A stretch of 64,000 nt of DNA, from contig JAFYXO010000039.1 in NCBI GenBank assembly GCA_017546125.1, forward strand, positions 124,001 to 188,000. The letters are read 5' to 3'. Shown here piece after piece: positions 53,746 through 63,200 of this stretch (position 1 is the first letter of the stretch; each line of letters opens with the position of its first letter). The notes beneath the pieces were generated by a model. It made no database searches and was not told the origin of the DNA. It saw only the letters and a program-made list of their open reading frames with translations. This DNA is from Bacteroidales bacterium (GTDB lineage Bacteria > Bacteroidota > Bacteroidia > Bacteroidales > UBA932). A program made the position numbers and the translations under genes.

Positions 53746-54618
53746 CTAGACAAATCCTTTCAGCAACTCCACATCTAGCCGAAGAAGTCTGGCTATCTGC
53801 TTCGGAGTGGATGCATACTCATATCTCAGCCTCTTGGCTATCAAGATTCGTGATTTCATGTCCAGAAGTGTGCTCTTCGAGATACCAAACATATCCATAG
53901 CAAGGTCGTCCACTATTTTCCTCAACTCCTTATCCGGAATAAAAGATTTGACACCCTGCGAGAGCCTTATCTCTACATTCCCTTCCACTTTTTTTGAGAG
54001 GAAATAAATATAGCGGTTAGGTGTTTTGAACAGAGACTCAGCTATCTTGATATCAACAAAGCATTTTACATTAATCATACCCATAGGATCCACCTCCCAT
54101 TCAGATGGGACATTTGCTCTGGAACTTATTGTCTCTCTCCTCTCCCTATCTGTCAAATATCTGATTTTTTGATAGTTCTCTCTTGCTGAGTAGGTAACAT
54201 CCTTGAACATATATCTTGCAGAGCCCCATGGATACTCAGTTGGAAGATATTTGTAACCTGCAGCTATGCTATTTCTGTCTATATAGGCTATCTCCTCAAT
54301 TAACTGCTCTTCTGAATTGATGGCCACTATAGTTGTTCCCACATCGGCTACATGCCCCTGATCTCCATATTTTTCAAAAATCCACCTGCCTGTAAGCTGT
54401 TTGTATCTATTGATAAACTTCTTACACATGGGCATAGTGCCATAAAGTACAAAATGGACATGATTGTCCATTAGGATAAAAGCGATTACTGAAACATCTG
54501 TCTTGATAACACAGATTCCTACACGATTGACGCCACCAATAAAGTCAGCATCATCCTTGAACATCCACGAGAGGTCACTCCCCTTCGTGCACACATGAAA
54601 AAACCTCCTTCCCTCCAT
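53746..54618 (-). CDS. RAYT / Y1 (HUH) transposase-like protein
   Basis: The 290-residue protein has the IS200-like Y1 transposase fold of REP-associated tyrosine transposases. The N-terminus has FFHVCTKG, the HUH metal-binding motif is in FILMDNHVHFVLYG (about residue 54), and a candidate catalytic tyrosine lies in EIAYIDRNSIAAGY. About 110 C-terminal residues after the Y1 domain look like a DNA-binding helical region (TPKQIARLLRLDVELLKG). There are no IS200-type terminal repeats or accessory TnpB. It is single and intact, placed between two copies of the 130-base repeat, which suggests it processes that repeat. Confidence 0.85.
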   Translation of the reverse strand: MEGRRFFHVCTKGSDLSWMFKDDADFIGGVNRVGICVIKTDVSVIAFILMDNHVHFVLYGTMPMCKKFINRYKQLTGRWIFEKYGDQGHVADVGTTIVAINSEEQLIEEIAYIDRNSIAAGYKYLPTEYPWGSARYMFKDVTYSARENYQKIRYLTDRERRETISSRANVPSEWEVDPMGMINVKCFVDIKIAESLFKTPNRYIYFLSKKVEGNVEIRLSQGVKSFIPDKELRKIVDDLAMDMFGISKSTLLDMKSRILIAKRLRYEYASTPKQIARLLRLDVELLKGFV

Positions 54619-54827
54619 CTAATTAAGATTAAGTGATTGACCGGTTACAACTAATCCCTGAATGAAATCATAATGCCATCTGAGAACCAGAGCTAAAAAT
54701 TGGAAACCCTGTAACCATTGGGCCGTAAATCGTCTGCATTATGTCCAAAACAAATATAGTAAATTTATGGTACACTATTTGTCTTTTGCTATTGCGTATT
54801 AACAATTTAAAGAAAAAGGAGATAATT

Positions 54828-55265
54828 ATGGTACCTTCAATAAGGAAAAACCAAAACTGGTTACCCAGTATATTCAATGACTTCTTTGACTACGACGGAC
54901 TCAATATAAACAGACTTGTACACAACCACACACCAGCTATAAATGTGATTGAGACAGATAAAGAGTATAAAGTGGAGCTTGCTGCCCCCGGAATGTCAAA
55001 AGAAGATTTCAGAATTTCAGTAAATGACAACCATCTGGTCGTGTCCATGGAGAAGAAAGGTGAACATAAAGAAGATGGCAAAGAGGGCAAATACCTTCGC
55101 AGAGAGTTCTCTTACTCAAAGTACGAACACAAACTTCTACTACCGGACAATATCATGGAGGATAAAATCGAGGCAAGAATGAAGCATGGAGTTCTCCATA
55201 TCGAGATTCCAAAGGATCACAAAGACCCGGCTCCCTCAAAACAGCGTATGATAGAAATCAAATAG
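54828..55265 (+). CDS. Small heat-shock protein Hsp20
   Basis: This is a holdase chaperone with 145 residues from the ATG at 54828, which has a good AGGAG ribosome-binding site 7 bases upstream. The alpha-crystallin domain spans about residues 38-140 (TPAINVIETDKEYKVELAAPG...), with the conserved end motif ARMKHGVLHIEIPK. The earlier in-frame start at 54741 would add a segment without family similarity. The gene is divergent from the RAYT and ends about 12 bases before repeat copy 2, so it lies inside the repeat-bounded segment. Confidence 0.93.
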   Translation: MVPSIRKNQNWLPSIFNDFFDYDGLNINRLVHNHTPAINVIETDKEYKVELAAPGMSKEDFRISVNDNHLVVSMEKKGEHKEDGKEGKYLRREFSYSKYEHKLLLPDNIMEDKIEARMKHGVLHIEIPKDHKDPAPSKQRMIEIK

Positions 55266-55277
55266 CCTACGGAAAGC

Positions 55278-55409
55278 TAAATGATTAGACGCAGCACCCC
55301 CGCCCAGAGTAATCTGTAGCGGGGGTTATTGCGCACAGTCCGGCTTTCGAAAGGTGGAGTGTGCGCAAAAAAGGCCTTGGAGGGCCGAAAATGCGCACAA
55401 TCATTTCGC
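55278..55409 (+). repeat. Cloverleaf-like repeat, copy 2
   Basis: It has the same architecture and orientation as copy 1. The outer arms are AAATGATT...GCGCA-type and differ in sequence from copy 1, yet still pair with each other (AAATGATT with AATCATTT). The inner hairpins CCCCCGCC/AGCGGGGG and GCGCACAGTCC/GGAGTGTGCGC carry single mismatches. It lies between hsp20 and the end of rmuC. Confidence 0.88.
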
Positions 55410-55486
55410 TTAATATTTTTTCGCTTCAGCAGCCCTGGCCACAGCAACTGTTGTGAGCCTGTCCCCGACTCTGGCTGCTGTTCCGG

Positions 55487-56812
55487 CTACTCTGCCCCTT
55501 CTGGAAGTGCCGACGACGGAAGCTGTATAGGTTTCTTGCACTCCACACCCATCTTGACAAGTTTATTCTGGGTGGTGGCGATGGATTGTCGTCCATAGAG
55601 TTTTGATTTTGCTGCCTCGAAGCTGTCCTCCATCTTTTTTATTCCTGCTCCGATACCCTCGAATACCTCTACAAAGGCACCTACCCTATTTACAAGTTCG
55701 GATGCAGTCTCAAGAATCTTCTCTGAATTTTGCCTACGGGTATTCTCATCCCAGGTAAGACGGATGATCTTAAGCATGGTGATAAGGTATAAATCACCTG
55801 TTACAATGACACCTTTGTCAAATGCCTCTCTCCACTCATCCTGATGATCCCTGAAGAAGAGCTGGAAAGCTGTCTCATTGGGAACATACATAATGACATA
55901 TTTGAGACTCTCTTTGTTCCCTTTGGAAAGGCCGTGTGAATAGTCCTTGCGTGAAAGTTCCTTGATATGGGCACGGACACTCTCGATGTGGCGGCCAAGG
56001 GCATTCTCACGAGACACTTCATCCTCCGCATTACAATAGTCAAGGTATGCGGTAAAGCTCACTTTAGAGTCTATTACCACTACTTTATTGTCAGGGAATG
56101 TAAGGGTGAAGTCTGGAATCATCTTGCGACCTGTCTCCTCATTGCGTACAGCCTGATTGAGAGAATCTCTTACCAACTCCTGCTTTACATAATCTACACC
56201 CTCGGTGAAACCATAGTCCTGAAGTAGCTTCTCAAGATGGGTCTCACCCCAATTGCCCTGCACTTTGTTATTGCCCTTGAGGGCTGTTGCCAAATGATTA
56301 GCCTCCTGTCCCAGGGTTGCAGCCCGCTCCATCATAGCCTTTATCTGCTCCTCCAGTGAGGCTGAGTTCTTGATTGATTTCTCCTTGGAGTCCTTCACCT
56401 CCTGACGGAACTCCTCCATCTTCTCCTTCAATGGATCGAGGATAGTTTTGATATCTTTCTCATTTGCCTGGGCCAGACCCTTGGCTTTCTCCTCGAAGAT
56501 CTTGTTGGCAGACTCCCCAAATGCCAATTTGAGGGCCTCCATCTGCTCCTTCAGCTGCTCTTTGTTGCGCTTGTCATTCGCCACCGCGCTTTCACGGAGA
56601 AGATCGACCTCCTTTCGGAGATTCGCCTCTGAGATGCGGAGCTCCACAAGGTCATTGCGCAGCGACGCTGCCTCACTCTCTTTGGCAGTGAGCTCTTCAT
56701 CCTTCACCGCAAGGGCCGCCTCCCCTTTGCTCTTCAAAATCCCGTTTACCACCAGGGCAGCCACCATGCCACCCACTACAAAAGCTAAAAGCGCTACCAA
56801 TATTGTATTCAT
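55487..56812 (-). CDS. rmuC: DNA recombination protein RmuC homologue
   Basis: RmuC proteins are predicted nucleases limiting recombination between inverted repeats. From the ATG at 56812 the protein has 441 residues: an N-terminal membrane helix (MNTILVALLAFVVGGMVAAL), a long coiled coil (about 35-190), then the RmuC domain with GNWGETHLEKLLQDYG, DSKVSFTAYLDYCN and YVPNETAFQLFF. The upstream in-frame extension to 56881 crosses the divergent promoter and was not used. Confidence 0.92.
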   Translation of the reverse strand: MNTILVALLAFVVGGMVAALVVNGILKSKGEAALAVKDEELTAKESEAASLRNDLVELRISEANLRKEVDLLRESAVANDKRNKEQLKEQMEALKLAFGESANKIFEEKAKGLAQANEKDIKTILDPLKEKMEEFRQEVKDSKEKSIKNSASLEEQIKAMMERAATLGQEANHLATALKGNNKVQGNWGETHLEKLLQDYGFTEGVDYVKQELVRDSLNQAVRNEETGRKMIPDFTLTFPDNKVVVIDSKVSFTAYLDYCNAEDEVSRENALGRHIESVRAHIKELSRKDYSHGLSKGNKESLKYVIMYVPNETAFQLFFRDHQDEWREAFDKGVIVTGDLYLITMLKIIRLTWDENTRRQNSEKILETASELVNRVGAFVEVFEGIGAGIKKMEDSFEAAKSKLYGRQSIATTQNKLVKMGVECKKPIQLPSSALPEGAE

Positions 56813-56869
56813 CTCCAAGTCCTCTTTATTGAGGGTAAAATTAACGAATTTTATTATTTTTGTAACATT

Positions 56870-58903
56870 ATGAAGAAACATTTATTACCAATCTTATTTG
56901 GCTTTTTCCTCCTCGTTTTTGGGGGATGCCAGCAGCAGAACAATTCAGATATGTCCAATATTTCCCAAGCCACTATCCAGAAGGCTATTCAGGAGGTGAA
57001 AACAGATTTGACCGACAAGTCATTGGTCGAGAAGGGTATCAGACAGGCAGCTTCCCTATGGAGGGCTGAAGATGGTTCCGAGATAGAGTTTGTAGAGTTT
57101 GTCAAGGGGAACATCATGTCCGATGACAAAGCAAAAGAGGTCCTTTTCGGGAAACTCTCTACTGCATTTGAGGTCCTTTTCGGTACATCCAACCAGATCT
57201 CTGTAAGGATGCAGATGCCAGTACATCTTACAGGTTCAGAACTTACCGACATAGATTATATTTTTGCAGGATACAGCCCGTCATCCCATTTCTCTGACGA
57301 CATGTTTGCAAATAAGGTAGCATTTATCACAGCACTCAATTTCCCAAATTTCACCCTTGAGGAGAAAAATAAACTTGGCCGCACCTGGTCACGCCTTGAA
57401 TGGGCATATTCAAGGATGGGAGATATCTTCACCAATAGAGTCCCAGCCTCAATCAATCAGAGAGCTTCACAAGTGTACAGCAATTCTGAGAACTATATCG
57501 CAGGTTACAATATCATGATGGGTCACCTGCTTACCGAGGATGGCCGCAAGCTTTTCCCTGAAGATATGGTACTCCTTTCACACTGGAATCTCCGCGATGA
57601 GATCAAATCCAACTATGCTGATGTCCCAAATGCATTTGAGAAGCAGCAGATGATCTATAAGGTGATGGAGCATATCGCCTGCCAGACCATCCCTGCAGAT
57701 GTGGTAAACAATCCTGCATACGACTGGGCTCCATATTCAAACAAGACTTACGCCAACGGCAAAGAGGTAACCATTGCAGCAGAGGGCTCAGCACGCTATT
57801 CACACATCCTTGAGACATTCAAAGTGGAGCAGGCTCTCGACCCATATAATCCTCAGCTACCTACCGGAATCAAGAGAAATTTTGAGGGCGGAATGGAGAT
57901 CTCAGCTGAAGATATCGAAGAGATGTTCATCAACCTCATATCATCACCTCAAGTGGCAAAAGTGGCAGAGCTGATCAAAACCCGCTTGGGTCGTGATCTT
58001 CAGCCTTACGACATCTGGTATGACGGCTTCAAATCTCGCTCCGCAATATCGGAGGATGTCCTTACTGCCAAAACTCGCAGTTTGTACCCGGATGCCAAGG
58101 CCTTTGAGAAAGATATGCCCCGTCTGCTCCGCAACCTGGGCTTCAGCCGCAGTGATGCAGATTACCTTGCAAGCAAAATCGTAGTGGAGGGTGCCCGAGG
58201 ATCGGGTCACGCCTGGGGTGCTTCAGGTCGCTGGGAGCCTGCAAGACTCCGCACACGTGTAGGTGAAAAAGGTATGGACTACAAAGGGTACAACATCGCT
58301 GTTCACGAGTTCGGACACAATGTGGAACAGACCCTCAGCCTATACGATGTAGACCACTACATGCTCAATGGTGTTCCAAATACAGCATTCACCGAGGCTC
58401 TTGCGTTTATCTTCCAGAAGAGAGACCTCAAGCTTTTGGGTTATCCCCAACAGGTGGATGACAACACCACTTTGGATATTTTCTGGGGTTGTTATGAGAT
58501 TATGGGTGTTTCCCTTGTAGATATGTACACCTGGAAATGGCTATATGAGAACCCTACAGCTACAGCCGATCAGCTTAGAGATGCTGTGGTGGGTATTGCA
58601 CGTGATGTCTGGAACAAATACTACGAACCAGTACTCGGAACACACGACTCTCCTATCCTTGCCATCTACTCACATATGGTCAACAGCCCGATGTACCTTC
58701 CAAACTACCCGTTCGGACACATCATCGAGTTCCAGCTTGAAGAGCACTTCATGGGAATGAGCGATAAGGAGTTCGCTTCTGAGATCAAAAGAATCTACAC
58801 CATCGGAACCCTTACCCCTCATTATTGGATGGAAGAGGCTGTCGGCTCAAAAGTGAGCACAGATCCCCTTATCAAAGCTGTCGGAAGGATCCTCGAGAAA
58901 TAA
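56870..58903 (+). CDS. Zinc-metallopeptidase-like lipoprotein (gluzincin, HEFGH)
   Basis: The 677-residue protein has a lipoprotein signal (lipobox VFGGC, cysteine near residue 20). A zinc site HEFGH lies in YNIAVHEFGHNVEQTLSL (about residue 475), with a likely third ligand glutamate in AFTEALAFIFQKRD about 35 residues later, the gluzincin spacing. The remaining sequence is helical, reminiscent of M3-type oligopeptidases, but I cannot assign a named family. It probably degrades peptides in the periplasm. The serine dehydratase gene follows after 7 bases. Confidence 0.75.
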   Translation: MKKHLLPILFGFFLLVFGGCQQQNNSDMSNISQATIQKAIQEVKTDLTDKSLVEKGIRQAASLWRAEDGSEIEFVEFVKGNIMSDDKAKEVLFGKLSTAFEVLFGTSNQISVRMQMPVHLTGSELTDIDYIFAGYSPSSHFSDDMFANKVAFITALNFPNFTLEEKNKLGRTWSRLEWAYSRMGDIFTNRVPASINQRASQVYSNSENYIAGYNIMMGHLLTEDGRKLFPEDMVLLSHWNLRDEIKSNYADVPNAFEKQQMIYKVMEHIACQTIPADVVNNPAYDWAPYSNKTYANGKEVTIAAEGSARYSHILETFKVEQALDPYNPQLPTGIKRNFEGGMEISAEDIEEMFINLISSPQVAKVAELIKTRLGRDLQPYDIWYDGFKSRSAISEDVLTAKTRSLYPDAKAFEKDMPRLLRNLGFSRSDADYLASKIVVEGARGSGHAWGASGRWEPARLRTRVGEKGMDYKGYNIAVHEFGHNVEQTLSLYDVDHYMLNGVPNTAFTEALAFIFQKRDLKLLGYPQQVDDNTTLDIFWGCYEIMGVSLVDMYTWKWLYENPTATADQLRDAVVGIARDVWNKYYEPVLGTHDSPILAIYSHMVNSPMYLPNYPFGHIIEFQLEEHFMGMSDKEFASEIKRIYTIGTLTPHYWMEEAVGSKVSTDPLIKAVGRILEK

Positions 58904-58910
58904 AACCATC

Positions 58911-60119
58911 ATGGAGAGTATAAAAGAGATTTTCAAGATAGGTAAAGGCCCCTCAAGTAGTCATACAATGGGGCCCAGATATGCTGCACAAATTTTTAAG
59001 GATAAAAATCCTGAAGCATCGAGATTTGAAGTGACCCTTTTCGGAAGCCTTGCTTCTACAGGTAAAGGGCACTTGACAGATGTAGCTATCCTCGAGACTT
59101 TGGGTGCAGACAGATGTGATATCATATGGCGAGGTGATGTGGTGCTTCCCCAACATCCAAACGGACTTACATTCAAGGCGTTCAACTATGAAGGTCACCA
59201 GATGGACAGCTGGACCACATTCAGTATAGGTGGTGGAGATATCAGTGATACCGGATTGAGAGCTCCAAGAGAAAAGATATATCCACATACCACTATGCTT
59301 GATATCCTGAACTGGTGCAAGGACAACGGCACCTCGTTCTGGGAATATGTGGAGAGGTACGAGGATAAGGATATCAATGACTTCCTGGCCGAAGTATGGA
59401 GGGTAATGAAAGAGGCCGTAGAACGGGGCATTGACAATGAAGGGGTCCTCCCAGGTGGTCTTTGTCTGACCAGAAAGGCCGCTTCTTTCTTTATAAAAGG
59501 TAAAGGTCATCAGGGGTCAATGCAGCGTCGTGCGATGACATTTGCCTATGCATTGGCGGTAGCTGAGGAGAATGCCAGTGGTGGAACTATAGTCACAGCC
59601 CCCACTTGCGGCTCTTGCGGAGTGGTCCCTGCTGTTTTTTACCTTAACCAGAAATCGTACGGCTTCTCTGACAAAAAGATTATCCGGGCACTTGCTACTG
59701 CCGGCCTTATCGGCAACATTATCAAGACCAATGCCTCTATCTCCGGAGCAGAAGTAGGATGCCAGGGTGAAATTGGCTCTGCCTGCTGCATGGCTGCTGG
59801 GGCATCTACCCAACTCTTCGGAGGTACACCGATGCAGATAGAGTATGCTGCCGCAATGGGTATGGAGCATTTTCTCGGCCTGACCTGCGACCCTGTCTGT
59901 GGTCTGGTTCAGATACCATGCATAGAGCGCAACGCATTTGCAGCCACCAGAGCTGTGGATGCCAATGTATATGCCCTAATGACCGATGGCAATCACAGAG
60001 TGGGCTTTGACAGTGTAATAGCCGTAATGAAACAGACCGGTAAAGATATACCAAGTCTATACAAAGAGACGGCTGCCGGAGGTCTGGCCATCCAGATGGC
60101 TCCGGCACCTGCCAAATAG
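58911..60119 (+). CDS. sdaA: L-serine dehydratase (iron-sulfur type, single chain)
   Basis: The enzyme deaminates L-serine to pyruvate and ammonia using a [4Fe-4S] cluster. The 402-residue protein fuses the beta domain (GPSSSHTMGPRYAA at residue 13, GSLASTGKGH) with the alpha domain. Cluster cysteines are seen in APTCGSCGVVPAVF, GCQGEIGSACCMAAG and CDPVCGLVQIPCIERN. It is probably cotranscribed with the gluzincin-like lipoprotein, fitting peptide and amino-acid use. The stop codon is immediately followed by repeat copy 3. Confidence 0.94.
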   Translation: MESIKEIFKIGKGPSSSHTMGPRYAAQIFKDKNPEASRFEVTLFGSLASTGKGHLTDVAILETLGADRCDIIWRGDVVLPQHPNGLTFKAFNYEGHQMDSWTTFSIGGGDISDTGLRAPREKIYPHTTMLDILNWCKDNGTSFWEYVERYEDKDINDFLAEVWRVMKEAVERGIDNEGVLPGGLCLTRKAASFFIKGKGHQGSMQRRAMTFAYALAVAEENASGGTIVTAPTCGSCGVVPAVFYLNQKSYGFSDKKIIRALATAGLIGNIIKTNASISGAEVGCQGEIGSACCMAAGASTQLFGGTPMQIEYAAAMGMEHFLGLTCDPVCGLVQIPCIERNAFAATRAVDANVYALMTDGNHRVGFDSVIAVMKQTGKDIPSLYKETAAGGLAIQMAPAPAK

Positions 60120-60120
60120 C

Positions 60121-60190
60121 GAAGGGACCAGACGCAAAATAACCCCCGCCCAGAAATATCTGTGGCGGGGGCTTTATCGTTTGTCCATCC
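60121..60190 (+). repeat. Cloverleaf-like repeat, partial copy 3
   Basis: AAGGGACCAGACGCA (60122-60136) matches the left outer arm of copy 1. The hairpin CCCCCGCC/GGCGGGGG (60143-60150, 60164-60171) is conserved with a similar loop. The second and third hairpins are missing, and the sequence after 60175 diverges. It could also end the sdaA transcript. Confidence 0.75.
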
Positions 60191-60212
60191 TTGCAGGTCG
60201 GAATCCTTTGAA

Positions 60213-63200
60213 CTATTTTATCCTCTTCAGAGCCTCTTCGATAGCCCTTTCAAGCTGAGGGTCGCGCCCTTTTACTCTGTCTTCAAATGTATTCTTCACA
60301 TAGATGTCAGGTTTGACACCGGTAGACTCAAGGTCTTTGCCATCAAGAGAGTAGCATCCCCATGCTGGGAGTCTCAAATATGAGCCGTCCAAAAGCATAG
60401 TACCGGATGTAAAGATAATCCATCTGTAGGTCTCTGTACCGACGATAGTGGCCAAGCCCAAAGTCTGGATACCGTTCGATGTAACCTCTGCATCTGAAAG
60501 GCTCCTCTCATTTACAAGGGCAATGATAGGGATGTCGCCAGGGGTCACGTTCGGATGTGAGTTGGATGGGAAATCCCTGTAGGCCCAATTATAGTGGGCT
60601 TTCTGAGCCAAGAACTCAAGGACCTCGTTGTGGACATTACCACCATTGTTGTAACGCAAGTCGAGGATGATCGCTTTCTTGCCAAGTGTACGGGTATGCA
60701 TATCCTTCAAGAACTCATTAAGCTCCTCTGCACCCATATCTCTCATATGGCTGTAAGCTATCTGACCGTCGCCAAGTTTGTCCACCAAGGCACGATTGGT
60801 ATCTTCCCATTCGTTATATAGCCAGTTCTTTACTTGTGCGAATGTAACAGTATGAAGTTTGACTTCCACCTCTTTGCCTGCACGGCTGAATGTCATCTTC
60901 ACTTCAGGATTCTTGATGGCTGAAGCGAGGTACTCCTCCCTATTCACTTTAGGGTCCACCTTCTCACCATTTACCGCTACCAGCACATCCCCTTTCTGGA
61001 GATTCGCCTCAATGGTATTGGCTGGTGAGTCTGTAAGGACTCTGTCGATAGCATAAGGGTTCTCATTGTCCCAGATGATGCCAGTCTCCATAGTGTGGGT
61101 CCTGGTAAGAGGTGCCTCCACATCGCTGCCTGAAGAGCGGAAACCCAAGTGTGAAGAGTTAAGTTCGCCAAGCATATCTGTCATCAAAGTGATAAGGTTA
61201 GCCCTACTGCGGACCTGAGGAAGGAATGATGCATAATAGTCCCTTTTGGCTGCCCAATCCACTCCGTGGAATTTCACGTCATAGAAGTTCTGATCCATAG
61301 ATGCCCATGCCTCGTAGAACATCTGCTCAAACTCTCTCTTCACATCCTTCTCCACAGGCACCTTGATCTCCACCTTGGTAGCCTTGCCTCCGTTCAGATC
61401 TACCTTTGAGATACCATCCCTTCCCACAAAATACAGATCTGTAGCTGATGAGATGAAATAACCCCAAGAGAGCCCTTTAATCTCCTTTGGTTTGGCCTCA
61501 GGATCTGAGATCTCCAGACTATAGGTATTTCTTCTTGATGAGTATAGCAAGTATGATTTGTCTTTTGATTTGAAAACATCCACTGAACGGGCACTGATAT
61601 CCATAGGGATGGCGCGACGGAGAATGTCGTTGAAATCAATTTTCACCTCAACACCTTTTGGCGCCTCTTTTTTAGGCTCTGGAGCATCTTTTTTTGCCAC
61701 CTTCTTGGAAGGTTTTGCAGGAGCTGGTTCCTCTTTCTTCTCCTCTTCAAAGAGCTTGTCATAAACATCAGACTTGAATGGAGTGGTATTGTATCTGTCC
61801 AATGGGAGCTTGTAGATCTTGGCATCGTCACCTCCGCGAGGATATGTGGTGCCATAGAAATTTGCAGCCATAAAGAGGTATTTTCCGTCCGGTGAGAATA
61901 CAGGACTACCCTCACTGCAAGCAGAATTGGTAAGGTTGCGGAGCACCTTGTCGCGGAATGAGTAGACATAAATCTCACCCTCGAATAGATTTACAGCCTC
62001 AAATGCAAGATACTGGTCATCCGGAGAGAAGTTCAGGGTGTAGGTAGCGTAAGACCAGAATTGGGCGTCTGCCACCTTCTCCACTGCATCATTTGAGGTG
62101 TTTAGGGTCATCACCTGATGGTTGCCGCGTACAAATGCGATCTTGTCCCTTTTGTTCGAAGGGGTAAGGTTCTTTATATTGCAATCGGCTGCATATACCA
62201 ATTGCTCAGGAGCAGAACCGTCAGCCTTGATTTTGAAAATATTGGTATATCCTTTATTTGTGCGGGTGTAGTACAAAGTTCTGTTGTCCTTAGCCCAGAC
62301 AATCTCATCCACCCTTTCGTTCTGAGGTGTCTGAAGGCAAACCTGATATTTGCCTTTGGTGTCGCTGATATAGAGAAGACCTCTGATGGACATTGCGAAC
62401 TTTTTGCCGTCAGGAGAGATTGCTACGCTGCGAGGGGTCTCCTTCTCGAAACTGCGGGTAACTTCGATATTGTTGTCCGCTATCGCAATTTGGGGCTGTG
62501 TCACCTTGCCACTCTTCAAATCGAGGTGGTGGATCCTATACTCAAGGACAAACACCATTGCGGAGCCATCGTAGCTGATAGCCGGATATTGGAGCGAGTG
62601 GTCAAATGAGGTGAGCTGCTTTGGGGCAGAGCCGTCCGAATGCTTCGCAATATTGGACTCCTGATTGAACTGGTCGGTGACATAATAGAGATTGCCATCC
62701 TTGTCCACCATAGGCCAGGTGTCCTTACCCTCATAAGAGGTAAGCTCCTTGTACTCACTTGTAGCAGGATTCCACGATTTCACGTTGATATTGTGGTCGC
62801 CCACATACCTTTTACGGGTAGGGAAATTGAACGCCTCGCCCGATTCATTGAAATAAATTTCGCCGGTAGCGGGGTTCTCCACCACATTGGTAATGGTATT
62901 GAAATAGTTCTCGAAAAGTCTCACAGGTGTCCCTCCGTCGAGAGCTACCTTATAAGTGGTACGGGTGTTGGCCCTGTTGGTCTCGAAATAGATGGTGCGG
63001 GAGTCTGCACTCCATCCGCTCGGATAGTCATTGGCCTCGTGCCAGGTGAGTCGCTGCACCTGCCCACCCTTAACCGGAACCACATAAATGTCATAATTGC
63101 CTTGGATATTGGATGCGAATGCTACCCAATTGCCGTCAGGAGACACTTTCGGATGACTCTCAAGGGCGCCAAGAGACACAAATCTCATCGCCATTCCACC

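Noticed and set aside
53597-55409. Segment as an IS200/IS605 insertion sequence
   Set aside because: There is no TnpB, the repeats are in the same orientation and larger than IS ends, and the enzyme has a RAYT-type C-terminal extension.
55329-55598. Open frame starting within repeat copy 2 on the + strand
   Set aside because: It begins inside a structured repeat, runs opposite the end of rmuC, and has no family-like sequence.
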